NCBI GenBank assembly: GCA_036732005.1
Contig: DAINDF010000009.1
Span: 1 to 64,000, forward strand
Direction of reading: 5' to 3'
Source: UBA1926 sp036732005
Lineage (GTDB): Bacteria; Planctomycetota; Phycisphaerae; Phycisphaerales; UBA1924
DNA: 64,000 nt
The translations under genes were made by a program, and so were the position numbers. This document shows, piece after piece, positions 8,570-18,472 of this stretch. The notes beneath the pieces were generated by a model that was given only the letters and a program-made list of their open reading frames with translations, was not told the DNA's origin and did no database searches. Positions within the stretch are counted from its first letter, which is position 1, and every line of letters starts with the position of its first letter.

Positions 8570-9535
8570 ATGACCCTGCTCAGTAAAGCCCTGCCCCTGC
8601 TCGCCGCCGCCGCGATCGCCCCCGCCTCGCTGGCCGACACCGTGCTGATCGGCACGCAGTTCCGCAGCATCCTCGCCTACGACACGGACACCGGCGGGGT
8701 CACCTTCCTCGGCGTGTGCGCCGGGCCCGTCCACTCGATGGCCGCGATCGGCACCACGCTCTACCTGGGCGACGACTTCGGGTCGGTCTACGGGTTCGAC
8801 CTTGACACCAACCTGCTCACCGGCGCCTTCCCCATCTCGGTGGACGCGGCCGCGATGACCACCGACGGCCAGTGGCTCTATGTCGCCGACACCGACGGCG
8901 AGATCCAGAAGGTCGACCCCGCGACCGGCGCCGTCGTGGCGAGCGTCGACACCGGGTTCTTCTCGCTCACCAGCCTCGCCGTCCACTGGGGGCACATCTA
9001 TCACGGCGGGCTCTCCACCATCGCCGAGCGCGCGAGCCTGCACGACGATTTCTCCGCCGACGCGTTCCAGTGGTTCACCGCCTGCGGCTCGCAGATCAAC
9101 TCGATGGCCTTCGCCGGCCTCGAGGTCATGCTCGGCGGCATCGACGGCAGGATCTACCGCTACGACGAGACCATCGGCGCCGCCAACGGGTACTACCAGA
9201 CCCCCGTCGACTCCGTCGCGATGGTCGCCCTCACCGGCAACCGCGCCCTCATCGCCGACAGCAACGGCCGCCTCATCGAGACCGACCGGACCACCGGCGC
9301 GATCCTCCGCGACATCCATGTCGGCGAGCCGATCGGCGCGATGCTCGGGCTCGATGTCGGCGCGGCCTGCCCCGTCGACCTCGATCTCTCCGGCACGCTC
9401 GACCTGGGCGATGTGCAGCTTTTCATCCGCCTCGTGCTCCAGGACCGCCTCGGCGCGGACCTGAACAACGACGGCGTGATCGACATCGCCGATCTGAACC
9501 GGTTCGTCTCCGACTTCCTCACCGGCTGCAACTGA
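8570..9535 (+). CDS. Secreted beta-propeller protein with C-terminal dockerin-like GC motif
   Basis: 321 residues. A signal peptide (LPLLAAAAIAPASLADT) is followed by repeated four-stranded units typical of a propeller (VLIGTQFRSILAYDTDTGGV, LYVADTDGEIQKVDPATGAV). The last 55 residues carry two Ca-loop-like repeats (DLDLSGTLDLGDVQLF and DLNNDGVIDIADLNRF) and end in TGCN. The same ending occurs in two other secreted proteins of this window and probably serves surface attachment or sorting. AAGGAG lies 7 bases before the ATG. A terminator follows the stop. Confidence 0.82.
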   Translation: MTLLSKALPLLAAAAIAPASLADTVLIGTQFRSILAYDTDTGGVTFLGVCAGPVHSMAAIGTTLYLGDDFGSVYGFDLDTNLLTGAFPISVDAAAMTTDGQWLYVADTDGEIQKVDPATGAVVASVDTGFFSLTSLAVHWGHIYHGGLSTIAERASLHDDFSADAFQWFTACGSQINSMAFAGLEVMLGGIDGRIYRYDETIGAANGYYQTPVDSVAMVALTGNRALIADSNGRLIETDRTTGAILRDIHVGEPIGAMLGLDVGAACPVDLDLSGTLDLGDVQLFIRLVLQDRLGADLNNDGVIDIADLNRFVSDFLTGCN

Positions 9536-9569
9536 TCCCGGCGATCGACACCGGCCTCAACCCCCACGA

Positions 9570-9606
9570 GCCCCCGGCGCGCCGTCGCGTCGGGGGCGTT
9601 TTCGTT
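9570..9606 (+). terminator. Intrinsic terminator after the propeller gene
   Basis: The arms GCCCCCGGCGCG and CGCGTCGGGGGC pair (with a wobble) around a short CCGT loop and are followed by GTTTTCGTT. It lies 35 bases after the stop at 9535 and before the M24 peptidase gene. Confidence 0.75.
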
Positions 9607-9665
9607 CTCCCCCCGCGGGGCGCGCCCGGCCCGCGATCCGCCGATTTCGCCTATCATGCCCGCCC

Positions 9666-10826
9666 ATGGCGAAGCGAAGCCAATCCCGCAAGAGGCCCGC
9701 GTCGGCCCGGGCCCACGCCGCCGCGGCCGACCGCATGAAGCGCCTCCGGGCCGCCATGCGCCGCGCGACCCTGAGCCACCTGATCGTGAGCAACCCGATC
9801 GATGTGGGGTACCTCACGGGGTTTCTCGGCGGCGACAGCGTCCTGATCGTCGGCCCGGGCAAACCAGTGCTGATCAGCGACGGGCGCTACGAGGAGGAGC
9901 TCGAGCCCTTCGCCCCGCTCTGCAAGATCGTCATGCGCGCCGGGCTGATGACCGACGCCATCGCCCAGGTGATGCGCTCGATGCACGACCGGGGCGGGCT
10001 CAGCGCGGTCGGCGTGCAACGCGACCACATGACCATCGGCGAGGAGCAGGCCCTGCGCGAGGCGCTCAAGAAGCACCGGGTCCCGGTCGGCGTGCTCAGG
10101 CCCACCGGCGGGCTCGTCGCCGCGATGCGGAAGGTCAAGGGCCCCGAGGAAATCCGCCTGATCTCCCGCGCGATCGAGATCCAGCAGGACGCGCTCGTCG
10201 CCGCCCTCGGTCACCTGCGCGCCGGCATGACCGAGATCGAGTTCGCCGCCGAGCTCGAGTACCAGATGAAATCCCGGGGCTCCACCCAGCCCGGGTTCAC
10301 CACCATCGTCGCCGCGCAGGCGAACGGGTCGCACCCGCACTACCGCCCGGACGACACACCCATCCGCCGGAATTCCCCCCTGCTGATCGACTGGGGCGCG
10401 ACCTGGATGGGCTACCACGGGGACATGACCCGCACCTTCGCGCTCGGGCGCTGGCCGGCCCCGGTGAAGGAGATCTACAAGATCGTCCTCGAGGCCCACG
10501 AGGCCGCCGCCGCCGCCCTGAAGCCCGGACGCACCGGCGCCCAGGTCGACGCCGCCGCCCGGCGCGTGATCGAGGAGGCGGGGTACGGCCCCTGTTTCGC
10601 GCACGGGCTCGGGCACGGGCTGGGGATGAATGTGCACGAGTCACCCCGGCTGAGCCGGCTTTCGGAGCACGAGGTCCTTGAGCCCGGGCATGTCGTGACG
10701 ATCGAGCCCGGGATCTACCTCCCGGGGATCGGCGGGGTCCGGATTGAGGACGACTACCTGGTCACGGCCCGGGGGTCGCGCAACCTCTGCTCCTTGCCCC
10801 GGGACCTCGAGTGGGCTTCGATCTGA
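9666..10826 (+). CDS. M24 family Xaa-Pro-type aminopeptidase
   Basis: 386 residues. The N-terminal creatinase-like domain (SHLIVSNPIDVGYLTGFLGG) is followed by a pita-bread metallopeptidase domain. All five expected metal ligands are visible: D in LIDWGA, D in YHGDMTRTF, H in GLGHGLGMN, E in TIEPGIY and E in RIEDDYLV. Such enzymes remove N-terminal residues before proline (PepP/PepQ group). The start is followed by a basic, Ala-rich stretch of 20 residues. The gene lies 56 bases before accB, as in many bacteria where a pepQ-like gene precedes accBC. Confidence 0.91.
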   Translation: MAKRSQSRKRPASARAHAAAADRMKRLRAAMRRATLSHLIVSNPIDVGYLTGFLGGDSVLIVGPGKPVLISDGRYEEELEPFAPLCKIVMRAGLMTDAIAQVMRSMHDRGGLSAVGVQRDHMTIGEEQALREALKKHRVPVGVLRPTGGLVAAMRKVKGPEEIRLISRAIEIQQDALVAALGHLRAGMTEIEFAAELEYQMKSRGSTQPGFTTIVAAQANGSHPHYRPDDTPIRRNSPLLIDWGATWMGYHGDMTRTFALGRWPAPVKEIYKIVLEAHEAAAAALKPGRTGAQVDAAARRVIEEAGYGPCFAHGLGHGLGMNVHESPRLSRLSEHEVLEPGHVVTIEPGIYLPGIGGVRIEDDYLVTARGSRNLCSLPRDLEWASI

Positions 10827-10882
10827 TTCGCAGTTGAACGCCGCCGGCGCGCCCCCACCGAGGGGCGACGCGGAGCCAGACC

Positions 10883-11332
10883 ATGATTGACATCCGCCGA
10901 CTCAAAGAACTCGTCAAACTGATGGTGGAGAACGACCTGTCCGAACTGGACCTGCGGGACCAGGAGGAGAAGGTCACCATCCGCCGCGGGTCCGCCGGGG
11001 CCGAGGTCATCGCCCCGACCTACCGCGCCCCGATGGTGCTGGCCGCCCCCGCCGCCGCCGCCGAGGCCCCCGAGGCCGCGGGCGACGACGGGCTGGTCGC
11101 GATCGAATCGCCCATGGTCGGGACCTTCTACTCCGCCGCCAACCCCGACAGCGACCCGTTCATCTCGGTCGGCTCGTCGGTCAGCGAAGGGACGGTGGTC
11201 TGCATCGTCGAGGCAATGAAGGTCTTCAACGAGATCAAGGCCGAGCTCGCGGGCACGGTCGAGCGTGTGTGCGTCAAGAACGGGGAAGCGGTTGAGTTCG
11301 GGCAGCCGCTGTTCATGGTCAGGCCGAGCTGA
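10883..11332 (+). CDS. accB: Acetyl-CoA carboxylase biotin carboxyl carrier protein
   Basis: 149 residues, the usual AccB length. The N-terminal helical part (DIRRLKELVKLMVENDLSEL) and an Ala/Pro-rich linker (about 50-75) precede a biotinyl domain ending in IVEAMKVFNEIKAE, where the lysine of EAMK is biotinylated. The carrier takes carboxyl groups from AccC to the carboxyltransferase. BirA, which attaches the biotin, is encoded at 42417-43229 in this window. AccC follows 90 bases later, across a palindromic spacer. Confidence 0.95.
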   Translation: MIDIRRLKELVKLMVENDLSELDLRDQEEKVTIRRGSAGAEVIAPTYRAPMVLAAPAAAAEAPEAAGDDGLVAIESPMVGTFYSAANPDSDPFISVGSSVSEGTVVCIVEAMKVFNEIKAELAGTVERVCVKNGEAVEFGQPLFMVRPS

Positions 11333-11348
11333 CGGATCGGGCGCCGGC

Positions 11349-11407
11349 CACTAGGCACAAGGCACTAGTGACGCCCCGACACCGCCTCGTGCCCAGTGCC
11401 TTGTGCC
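11349..11407. repeat. Nested palindromes in the accB-accC spacer
   Basis: A perfect 13-base inverted repeat, GGCACAAGGCACT at 11354-11366 and AGTGCCTTGTGCC at 11395-11407, with a 28-base loop. The left arm is itself inside a smaller palindrome, CACTAG (11349-11354) and CTAGTG (11365-11370). The right arm ends 16 bases before the accC start, so RNA pairing could hide or expose the accC ribosome site, act in processing, or mark an inserted small repeat. Confidence 0.8.
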
Positions 11408-11422
11408 GAGTGCCTCCTCACC

Positions 11423-12763
<1,341 letters not shown>

Positions 12764-12771
12764 CCGCCGCC

Positions 12772-13359
12772 TCACACCCGCGATGCACGCCGCCGCCGCC
12801 CGCCGAGCGTGGCCGACCCCGCGATCCCGATCCAACCCGCGGGCCCGGGCACGATCCGCACGCTGGCCGACGACGACTCCATGACATACGACCCCTGCGG
12901 GTCGAACCACCAGTGCACGCCCATCGCCGCCTCGCCCGAGGCCCGATACCACAACAGCCCCCTCGCCGCCGACTCCACCTCGACGCGGAACCGGAAGATG
13001 TCGATGGGGTTCGAGTAATCGACCACGCCGACGAACGGGTGCTGGAGGATGTTCACCCCGAGGACACTGGGACCGTCGCTCGAAGTCGTTCCCGCCTCCC
13101 AATCGAGCAGCGCCTCGAACGAGCCCGCCGGGCCCGTGCTGCTGTTGTTGGCCAGGAAGTCGCCCGCGTAGCCCTCGAAATAGGGCTCGGGCGAGAAGAA
13201 CCCCGACCACGACGCCGAGACGGTCCACATGATCGTGTCCCCCGGCGCGGCGTGGGTCACATCCGCATCGAAGCGGAGGGTGACGATCCGCTCGGCGAAC
13301 GCGGTTGACGCCACGCCCGCCGTCGCGGCCAGGGCGACCCATGTGAGCAACCGGTTCAT
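12772..13359 (-). CDS. Secreted PEP-CTERM-like protein, divergent relative of the adjacent array
   Basis: 195 residues. A signal peptide (RLLTWVALAATAGVASTAFA) is followed by a beta-rich domain with VTLRFDADVTHAAPGDTIMW, FLANNSSTGPAGSF and NPIDIFRFRVEV. These mirror the four genes upstream (FASD..LG, NPIDIFTF), so this is a distant fifth member. The C-terminus (VPGPAGWIGIAGSATLGG then RRRR) is a weakened sorting tail, and extra residues follow the Arg cluster. The ATG at 13359 has GGGAGG upstream. No function known. Confidence 0.72.
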   Translation of the reverse strand: MNRLLTWVALAATAGVASTAFAERIVTLRFDADVTHAAPGDTIMWTVSASWSGFFSPEPYFEGYAGDFLANNSSTGPAGSFEALLDWEAGTTSSDGPSVLGVNILQHPFVGVVDYSNPIDIFRFRVEVESAARGLLWYRASGEAAMGVHWWFDPQGSYVMESSSASVRIVPGPAGWIGIAGSATLGGRRRRASRV

Positions 13360-13450
13360 GAACGCCTCCCGCCCGGATGGCCAAAGGGCGCACCGAACCG
13401 GCCTGCGCCTGTTCGAGTCACCCGCGGTCATTCTCCCGGGAGAGCGGTCC

Positions 13451-13483
13451 AAAAACAACACCCGGCCCCCGAAGGGGCCGGGC
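13451..13483 (-). terminator. Intrinsic terminator after array copy 1
   Basis: On the minus strand, CCCGGCCCC and GGGGCCGGG pair around a short loop, followed by TGTTGTTTTT. It ends the transcript of the gene whose stop is at 13514. Confidence 0.82.
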
Positions 13484-13513
13484 GTGAAGATTCACGGAGC
13501 CGTCAGGCCGGGA

Positions 13514-14077
13514 TTAGCGGCGACGACGGGCGGCGGCCAGGCCGCCGAGGCCGACCAGGGCGAGGGCGCCCGGGGCGGGAACATTGATCGCGACCGAGTC
13601 GCTGGTCAGCGCGGGCGCGGTGAAGGTGGTGGGCAGGGTGAAGATGCCGCTGTTGGGGAACATCGACCAGGTGCCGGCGGCGCCGTAGGAGAGGTCACCC
13701 ACGCCAGCGCCCGCGACCACCTCGAAGGTGAAGATGTCGATCGGGTTGGCGTTGTTGTTGGTGCCGAGGAGGGCCGAGTTGAAGATGTTCAGGCCGGTGA
13801 CGCTGGCGCCGTTGGCGACGGGGGTGGTCGCGTTGCCGCCCATGAACGAGGTGAACCCGCCGGCGGCGCCGAGCGACGAGTCGCTGGCGTTCCAGTCGCC
13901 CACGAACCCGCCGAAGTAGGCGGTCGCGTCGGTGAAGTTGTGGCTGACGCTGACGGTCCAGGTGATCGTCTCGCCGGCGAGCGCCTGAGTCTTGTCAGCG
14001 GCGAAGTTGACGCTGATGCTCTGGGCGGAAGCGGCGGCGGCCAGGCCGGCAACGGTCATGAGAGCGATGGTCTTCAT
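13514..14077 (-). CDS. Secreted PEP-CTERM-like protein, array copy 1
   Basis: 187 residues. Signal peptide KTIALMTVAGLAAAASAQ; a beta-rich domain with ETITWTVSVSHNF, YFGGFVGDWNASDSSLG, NIFNSALLGTNN, NPIDIFTFEV and FPNSGIFTLP; and a sorting tail (VPAPGALALVGLGGLAAA then RRRR). The tail fits PEP-CTERM proteins anchored or released by an exosortase-like system. The three genes upstream share nearly every motif. GAGGAG lies before the ATG at 14077; in-frame starts further upstream have no such site. A strong terminator follows. Function unknown. Confidence 0.83.
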   Translation of the reverse strand: MKTIALMTVAGLAAAASAQSISVNFAADKTQALAGETITWTVSVSHNFTDATAYFGGFVGDWNASDSSLGAAGGFTSFMGGNATTPVANGASVTGLNIFNSALLGTNNNANPIDIFTFEVVAGAGVGDLSYGAAGTWSMFPNSGIFTLPTTFTAPALTSDSVAINVPAPGALALVGLGGLAAARRRR

Positions 14078-14266
14078 TTGAAATCTCCTCACAGTTTGCA
14101 GATGTGGACTGGTGGATGTGACTCGTCTCGAACGACAGATTCGTGACCCGGCAGAAACATGCCACACGCCGGAGAGAATGCCACCGTTCATCAGAAAAAG
14201 GCACCAGAAAACAGGGCGGGTCCCCCAGGATCAGGTGCTCGGACCTTCCCCCCAGCGAAGCCGCGC

Positions 14267-14300
14267 GAAAAAAAAGGCCGACCCCGATCGGGGCCGGCCC
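14267..14300 (-). terminator. Intrinsic terminator after array copy 2
   Basis: On the minus strand GGCCGGCCCC GATC GGGGTCGGCC forms a hairpin followed by eight T. It belongs to the gene ending at 14333. Confidence 0.87.
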
Positions 14301-14332
14301 TCGATTCACTTCTGATCCGCGCGACCGCTGGA

Positions 14333-14902
14333 TTAGCGGCGACGACGGGTCGCGGCCAGGCCGCCCAGGCCCATGAGGGCGAAGGCGCCGGGGGCCGGGA
14401 CGATGGCGACGCGGTCGCTGCCCGAAACGCTCAGGCCGTCGAAGACGACCGGCAGGGCGAAGATGCCGCTGTTCGGGAACCACGACACATCACCGTCAGC
14501 GGCGTAGGAGAGCTCGCCGCTCGCGCCGGTGATGAGGGTGGTGAAGGTCATGAAGAGGATCGGGTTGGACGGGTTGTTGGTGCCCAGCAGCGCCGAGTTG
14601 AACACATTGATGTTCGTGATGTTCGCGCTCGCGCCGACGCCCGGGGTGGTCGCGTTGCCGCCCATGAAGGAGGTGACATTGCCCGAGGTGCCCAGGGCGC
14701 TGTCGGACGCGAGGAACGCGCCGACGAAACCGCCGAAGTAGTTGCCGACGGCGAAGCCGGTCGAATCGGCATAGACCGACCAGGTGACGGTGTCACCGGC
14801 AACGGCGCTGCTCACATCGGCGTCGAAGTAGATGCCGACGGAGGTGCCAGCGGTGGCGGCGGCCGCAAGGCCGGCGACGGTCAGGACAGCGATGCTCTTC
14901 AT
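14333..14902 (-). CDS. Secreted PEP-CTERM-like protein, array copy 2
   Basis: 189 residues. Signal peptide KSIAVLTVAGLAAAATAG; then DTVTWSVYADSTGF, YFGGFVGAFLASDSALGTSG, NVFNSALLGTNNPSNP and WFPNSGIFALP; then tail VPAPGAFALMGLGGLAAT with RRRR. It differs from its paralogs at the NPIDIFTF site (NPILFMTF). The start at 14902 is the ATG directly before the signal peptide. A 386-base leader separates it from copy 3 upstream. Function unknown; probably exported and sorted to the envelope. Confidence 0.83.
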   Translation of the reverse strand: MKSIAVLTVAGLAAAATAGTSVGIYFDADVSSAVAGDTVTWSVYADSTGFAVGNYFGGFVGAFLASDSALGTSGNVTSFMGGNATTPGVGASANITNINVFNSALLGTNNPSNPILFMTFTTLITGASGELSYAADGDVSWFPNSGIFALPVVFDGLSVSGSDRVAIVPAPGAFALMGLGGLAATRRRR

Positions 14903-15288
14903 TTCTATTCTCCTCGCGAATGCGTACGGGATCTGCTTGGAATACTGGCGGACAATTTCGCCACAGCCGAAGATGCCACCGATCCCGGGCTTGACCACCT
15001 TTCTGCACTCGCCCCCATCGATTTTCTTCAAGTTCCAACCCGTTCGGGGCATTCCCCCGAATTCGGGGCCCCAGAACCCCGGTTTCCGGACCCTCTCCGC
15101 GATAATTCGCGATCAACTGCTCCGCAAACACCGCCGACCGGTCCCCAGAATCCCGCCGCGACCCCCTCGGCTCGCGATCCCCCCGCCCACCGGCATCCCG
15201 GCCCGGGCCCACCACGCGGCAAAAAACAACCCGGCCCCCATCACGGGGGCCGGGAAGCGATCAGAGATCAGTGGTCGGCGACCGCGGA
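14903..15288. other. 386-base spacer between array copies 2 and 3
   Basis: No credible gene. It holds the terminator of copy 3 (15221-15253) and presumably the promoter and leader of copy 2. The short open frames here are GC-driven and lack ribosome sites. Confidence 0.6.
15221..15253 (-). terminator. Intrinsic terminator after array copy 3
   Basis: On the minus strand CCGGCCCCC GTGA TGGGGGCCGG forms a hairpin followed by GTTGTTTTTT. Confidence 0.86.
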
Positions 15289-15846
15289 TTAGCGGCGACG
15301 ACGAGCGGCCGCGAGGCCACCCAGGCCCAGCAGCGCGAAGGCGCCGGGGGCGGGGACGATGTTGACGGTGTCGGTCACCGAAGCGGCCTGGAACTCCTGG
15401 CCGAGGGTGAAGATACCGCTGTTCGGGAAGACGGTCGACACGCCGGCCGCACCGTAGGAGAGAGCGCCCTGCGCGCCGGTGACGACATCGAAGGTGAAGA
15501 TGTCGATCGGGTTGGCGGGGTCGTTGGTGCCCAAGAGGGCCGCGTTGAAGATGTTGATGGTGCCGACGCTGGCGCCGTTGGCCGAAGCCGCGGTGCCGGT
15601 GCCGCTCATCAGGTTGGCGAAGTTGCCCGAGGTGCCCAGGCCGTTGTCGCTGGCGTTGAAGCTGCCGACGAAGCCGCCGAAGTAGGCGGTCGCGTCGCCA
15701 ATGCCGGTGAAGCTGGCCGAGACGGTCCAGCTGACGGTGTCACCAACATTGACCGAGGTCGCGTTGGCGGAGAAGGTCAGGGTCACGCCCTGAGCAGACG
15801 CCGCGGCAGCGAGCCCGGCAACGGTGACGAAAGCAATGCTCTTCAC
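15289..15846 (-). CDS. Secreted PEP-CTERM-like protein, array copy 3
   Basis: 185 residues. Signal peptide KSIAFVTVAGLAAAASAQ; domain with DTVSWTVSASFTGI, YFGGFVGSFNASDNGLGTSG, NIFNAALLGTNDPANP, IDIFTFDVV and VFPNSGIFTLG; tail VPAPGAFALLGLGGLAAA with RRRR. The start is GTG at 15846, directly before the signal peptide and behind GAGGAGA; the other copies use ATG. A terminator follows the stop. Function unknown. Confidence 0.83.
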   Translation of the reverse strand: MKSIAFVTVAGLAAAASAQGVTLTFSANATSVNVGDTVSWTVSASFTGIGDATAYFGGFVGSFNASDNGLGTSGNFANLMSGTGTAASANGASVGTINIFNAALLGTNDPANPIDIFTFDVVTGAQGALSYGAAGVSTVFPNSGIFTLGQEFQAASVTDTVNIVPAPGAFALLGLGGLAAARRRR

Positions 15847-16017
15847 GGGAATCTCCTCTGAACGAATGTCTTGTCTCGCGGGCCGACCAAGCCCGCTTTC
15901 CGTGATTCGCGACGACCGGAGGATACCGCAGCGGGTGGACAGATACAATACTCGCGGCAGATTTTCTCCGGAATTCACTGGCAGACCGCGCGAATCGGAC
16001 CTTGTACGGTTTGGTCC

Positions 16018-16049
16018 AAAAAGAACAGGGCCCGGCCGAAGCCGGGCCC
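16018..16049 (-). terminator. Intrinsic terminator after array copy 4
   Basis: On the minus strand GGGCCCGGC TTCG GCCGGGCCC, a GC stem with a stable TTCG loop, is followed by TGTTCTTTTT. Confidence 0.86.
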
Positions 16050-16081
16050 CGCTGTCTCCCTGTTGAACCCGGGCCCGCGGA

Positions 16082-16636
16082 TCAGCGGCGGCGACGGGTG
16101 GCGGCCAGGCCGCCGAGGCCCAGCAGCGCGAAGGCGCCGGGGGCGGGGACGATGCTGACGGTGTCGCTGCTCACCGGGAACGCGGTGAACTCGATCGCGC
16201 CGGCGAAGATGAAGTCGGACGGGAAGAGGGTGGCAACGCCCGCCGCGCCGTAGGACAGGGCGCCCTCGGCCGTGGCGGTCACATCGAAGGTGTAGAACAC
16301 GCCCAGGCTCTGATCATCGGTGCCGAGCAGGGCCGAGTTGAAGGTGTTGATGTTGTTCACGCTGGCGCCGTTGGCGACCGGGGTCACCGCCTCGCCCGAC
16401 ATCAGGGTGTTCATGTTGCTCGCCACGCCCAGCCCGTTGTCGCTGGCGAGGAACGAGCCGACGAACCCGCCGAAGTACCCGGTCGCCTGCAGCCCGGTGA
16501 AGCTCACCGAGACCGACCAGGTGACGGTGTCACCGACATTGATCTCCGTCGCGCTGGCGGAGAAGTTCATGGCGACGCTCTGGGCCGAGGCAGCGGCGGC
16601 CAGACCCGCGATGGCGGCGATAGCAACAGTCTTCAT
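16082..16636 (-). CDS. Secreted PEP-CTERM-like protein, array copy 4
   Basis: 184 residues. Signal peptide KTVAIAAIAGLAAAASAQ; domain with DTVTWSVSVSFTGLQ, YFGGFVGSFLASDNGLG, NTFNSALLGTDD and GALSYGAAGVATLFPSDFIF; tail VPAPGAFALLGLGGLAAT with RRRR. It lacks the NPIDIFTF segment (VFYTFDV instead) and is the most different of the four. GAGGAGAT lies before the ATG at 16636. The 255 bases upstream hold its promoter region and no gene. Confidence 0.82.
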   Translation of the reverse strand: MKTVAIAAIAGLAAAASAQSVAMNFSASATEINVGDTVTWSVSVSFTGLQATGYFGGFVGSFLASDNGLGVASNMNTLMSGEAVTPVANGASVNNINTFNSALLGTDDQSLGVFYTFDVTATAEGALSYGAAGVATLFPSDFIFAGAIEFTAFPVSSDTVSIVPAPGAFALLGLGGLAATRRRR

Positions 16637-16891
16637 CACAATCTCCTCTGGTGGATCGGTGTCCTGAGACTCTCTCTCACTATGACTCAATACACCGGGG
16701 CTATGACACCCGGCTGGCAGTAGCGTAAGCCATGCGCCCACCCGGAAGCAAGTCAATCTGAGGCCATTTCCCAATTCTTGTTGGACGCTGAACAAATTCG
16801 CAAACCGTTCGGTTCCGGATCTCCCGATTGCGGGGGTCGCGGAACCCCGGAATCCCGCCCACCCCCCAATCCCTCCCGGTTCTCGGCCCAC

Positions 16892-17395
16892 TCACCCCGC
16901 ACGCTCCCAACGCTCGAACCGGAACGGGTACGCGTGCCGCTCGTCCGGCTGGTGGTGCTCGACGCTCTCGAGCCGCCACGACCCCCATTCCACCTCCGGG
17001 AAGAAGGTGTCCCCCTCCACCGTCGCCTCGACCCGCGTCAGATCCATCCCCACCGCGATCGGCAACGCGGCGGCGTACAACGCCGCGCCCCCCAGGATCC
17101 AGAGGGTCTCTTCGCGCGTCACGGCGCCTGCCTCGGCGAGCGACAGCGCCTCGTCGAGCGAGCCCGCCACCACGATCCCGGGGGCCCGATACCCGGGGGT
17201 TGAGGTCACGACGATGTTCCGCCGATCCGGCAGCGCCCCGGGCAAGGACTCGAAGGTCCGTCGCCCCATCACCACCTGGAACCCCCGCGTCAGCATCTGA
17301 AATCGCTTCAGGTCCGCCGGCAGGCGCCAAGGCAGGCCACCCGCCCGCCCGATCACCCCGTTCTCGGCCACCGCGGCGATCAGCATGACACGCAT
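16892..17395 (-). CDS. folA: Dihydrofolate reductase
   Basis: 167 residues, typical for the family. It reduces dihydrofolate to tetrahydrofolate with NADPH. Seen: LIAAVAENGVIGRAGGLPWR (substrate loop with LPW), FQVVMGRRTFESLP (cofactor loop), and the conserved WILGGAALYAAALP. The catalytic acid lies in LPADLKRF. TrpD lies 18 bases upstream on the same strand, so the two may be co-transcribed. No thymidylate synthase gene is nearby. Confidence 0.94.
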   Translation of the reverse strand: MRVMLIAAVAENGVIGRAGGLPWRLPADLKRFQMLTRGFQVVMGRRTFESLPGALPDRRNIVVTSTPGYRAPGIVVAGSLDEALSLAEAGAVTREETLWILGGAALYAAALPIAVGMDLTRVEATVEGDTFFPEVEWGSWRLESVEHHQPDERHAYPFRFERWERAG

Positions 17396-17413
17396 GGAGT
17401 TTCTCCCTTCGTC

Positions 17414-18472
17414 TCAGCCCCCGGCGCACGCCACCAGCGTCGCGAGCGTCTCCCGCGCTCGCCCGCTGTCGATCGCGTCCGCGGCCCGCAACCCCGCGTC
17501 CTCGAGCGACCGCGCGGCACCGGCGACCAGGATCGCGGCCGCGGCATTCAAGATCACGGTGTCCCTCGCCGGGCCCGATTCGCCCCCAAGAACCGCCCGC
17601 ACGATCCGAACCCCATCATCCAAGTCCCGAACCACCAGGTCCTCGAACCGGGCGCTGGGAAGCCCGAGGCGGCCCGATTCCATCTCTTCCCGCCGCACAC
17701 GCCCCCCCTCGACCCACGCGACCTCGGTCGGGCCGAGGGTCGAGCATTCGTCCAGCCCCCCCGCCCCGTGCACCACCGCGGCCCGCGCCGAACCGAGCCG
17801 GGCGAGCGCATGGGCGATGGGCTCCACCAGTTCCGGGCGGTACACGCCGAGGAGTTGATGGCCGGCCCCCGCCGGGTTGGTCAGCGGGCCCAACAGATTA
17901 AAGATGGTCGGGAAGCCCAGTGATCGCCGGGGCCCCGCGGCGTGCCGCATCGCCGGGTGGTGCCGCATGGCGAAGGAGAAGCAGACGCCGGCCTCGTCCA
18001 GGCACTCGGCCTGCACCTCGGGCGGGGCCTCGATGTCGACCCCGAGGCCCGCGAGCACCTCGGCCGAGCCACGCCCTGTCCGGCTCCGGTTGCCGTGCTT
18101 GGCGACGAGGATGCGGGCCACACCCGTCTCGGGGTCGGGCGTGGCGGCGGCGGTGACGATGGCGGCGGCGGTTGAGATATTGAATGTCTTGGCCGCCCCT
18201 CCGGTGCCGCAGGTATCGAGCAGGACCTCGCCCCGGGCCACGCGTACCGGAACGGGCGTCACATGCCTCCGCATGGCCCGGGCGGCCCCGACCAGCTCGT
18301 CTACTGCCGGGCCCCGGGCCTGGATGAGCGCGAGGACCGCCCCGATCTGGGCCTCATCCAACTCGCCGCTGAGGAGGGACTCGAACAGGGCCTCGGCCGC
18401 GTGCTCCGCGAGGGTGTCGCCGGCAACGAGTTCACGCAGGGCGTCGGGGATGTTCAGGGGTGCGTCGGGCAC
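17414..18472 (-). CDS. trpD: Anthranilate phosphoribosyltransferase
   Basis: 352 residues. It joins anthranilate to phosphoribosyl pyrophosphate in tryptophan synthesis. The PRPP-binding DTCGTGGAAKTFNIST, the ILVAKHGNRS segment and GFPTIFNLLGPLTNPAG are all present, with the N-terminal helical domain. No other trp biosynthesis gene is in the window except trpS, far away. It is divergent from the membrane-protein gene at 18537, with 64 bases between the starts. Confidence 0.95.
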   Translation of the reverse strand: MPDAPLNIPDALRELVAGDTLAEHAAEALFESLLSGELDEAQIGAVLALIQARGPAVDELVGAARAMRRHVTPVPVRVARGEVLLDTCGTGGAAKTFNISTAAAIVTAAATPDPETGVARILVAKHGNRSRTGRGSAEVLAGLGVDIEAPPEVQAECLDEAGVCFSFAMRHHPAMRHAAGPRRSLGFPTIFNLLGPLTNPAGAGHQLLGVYRPELVEPIAHALARLGSARAAVVHGAGGLDECSTLGPTEVAWVEGGRVRREEMESGRLGLPSARFEDLVVRDLDDGVRIVRAVLGGESGPARDTVILNAAAAILVAGAARSLEDAGLRAADAIDSGRARETLATLVACAGG

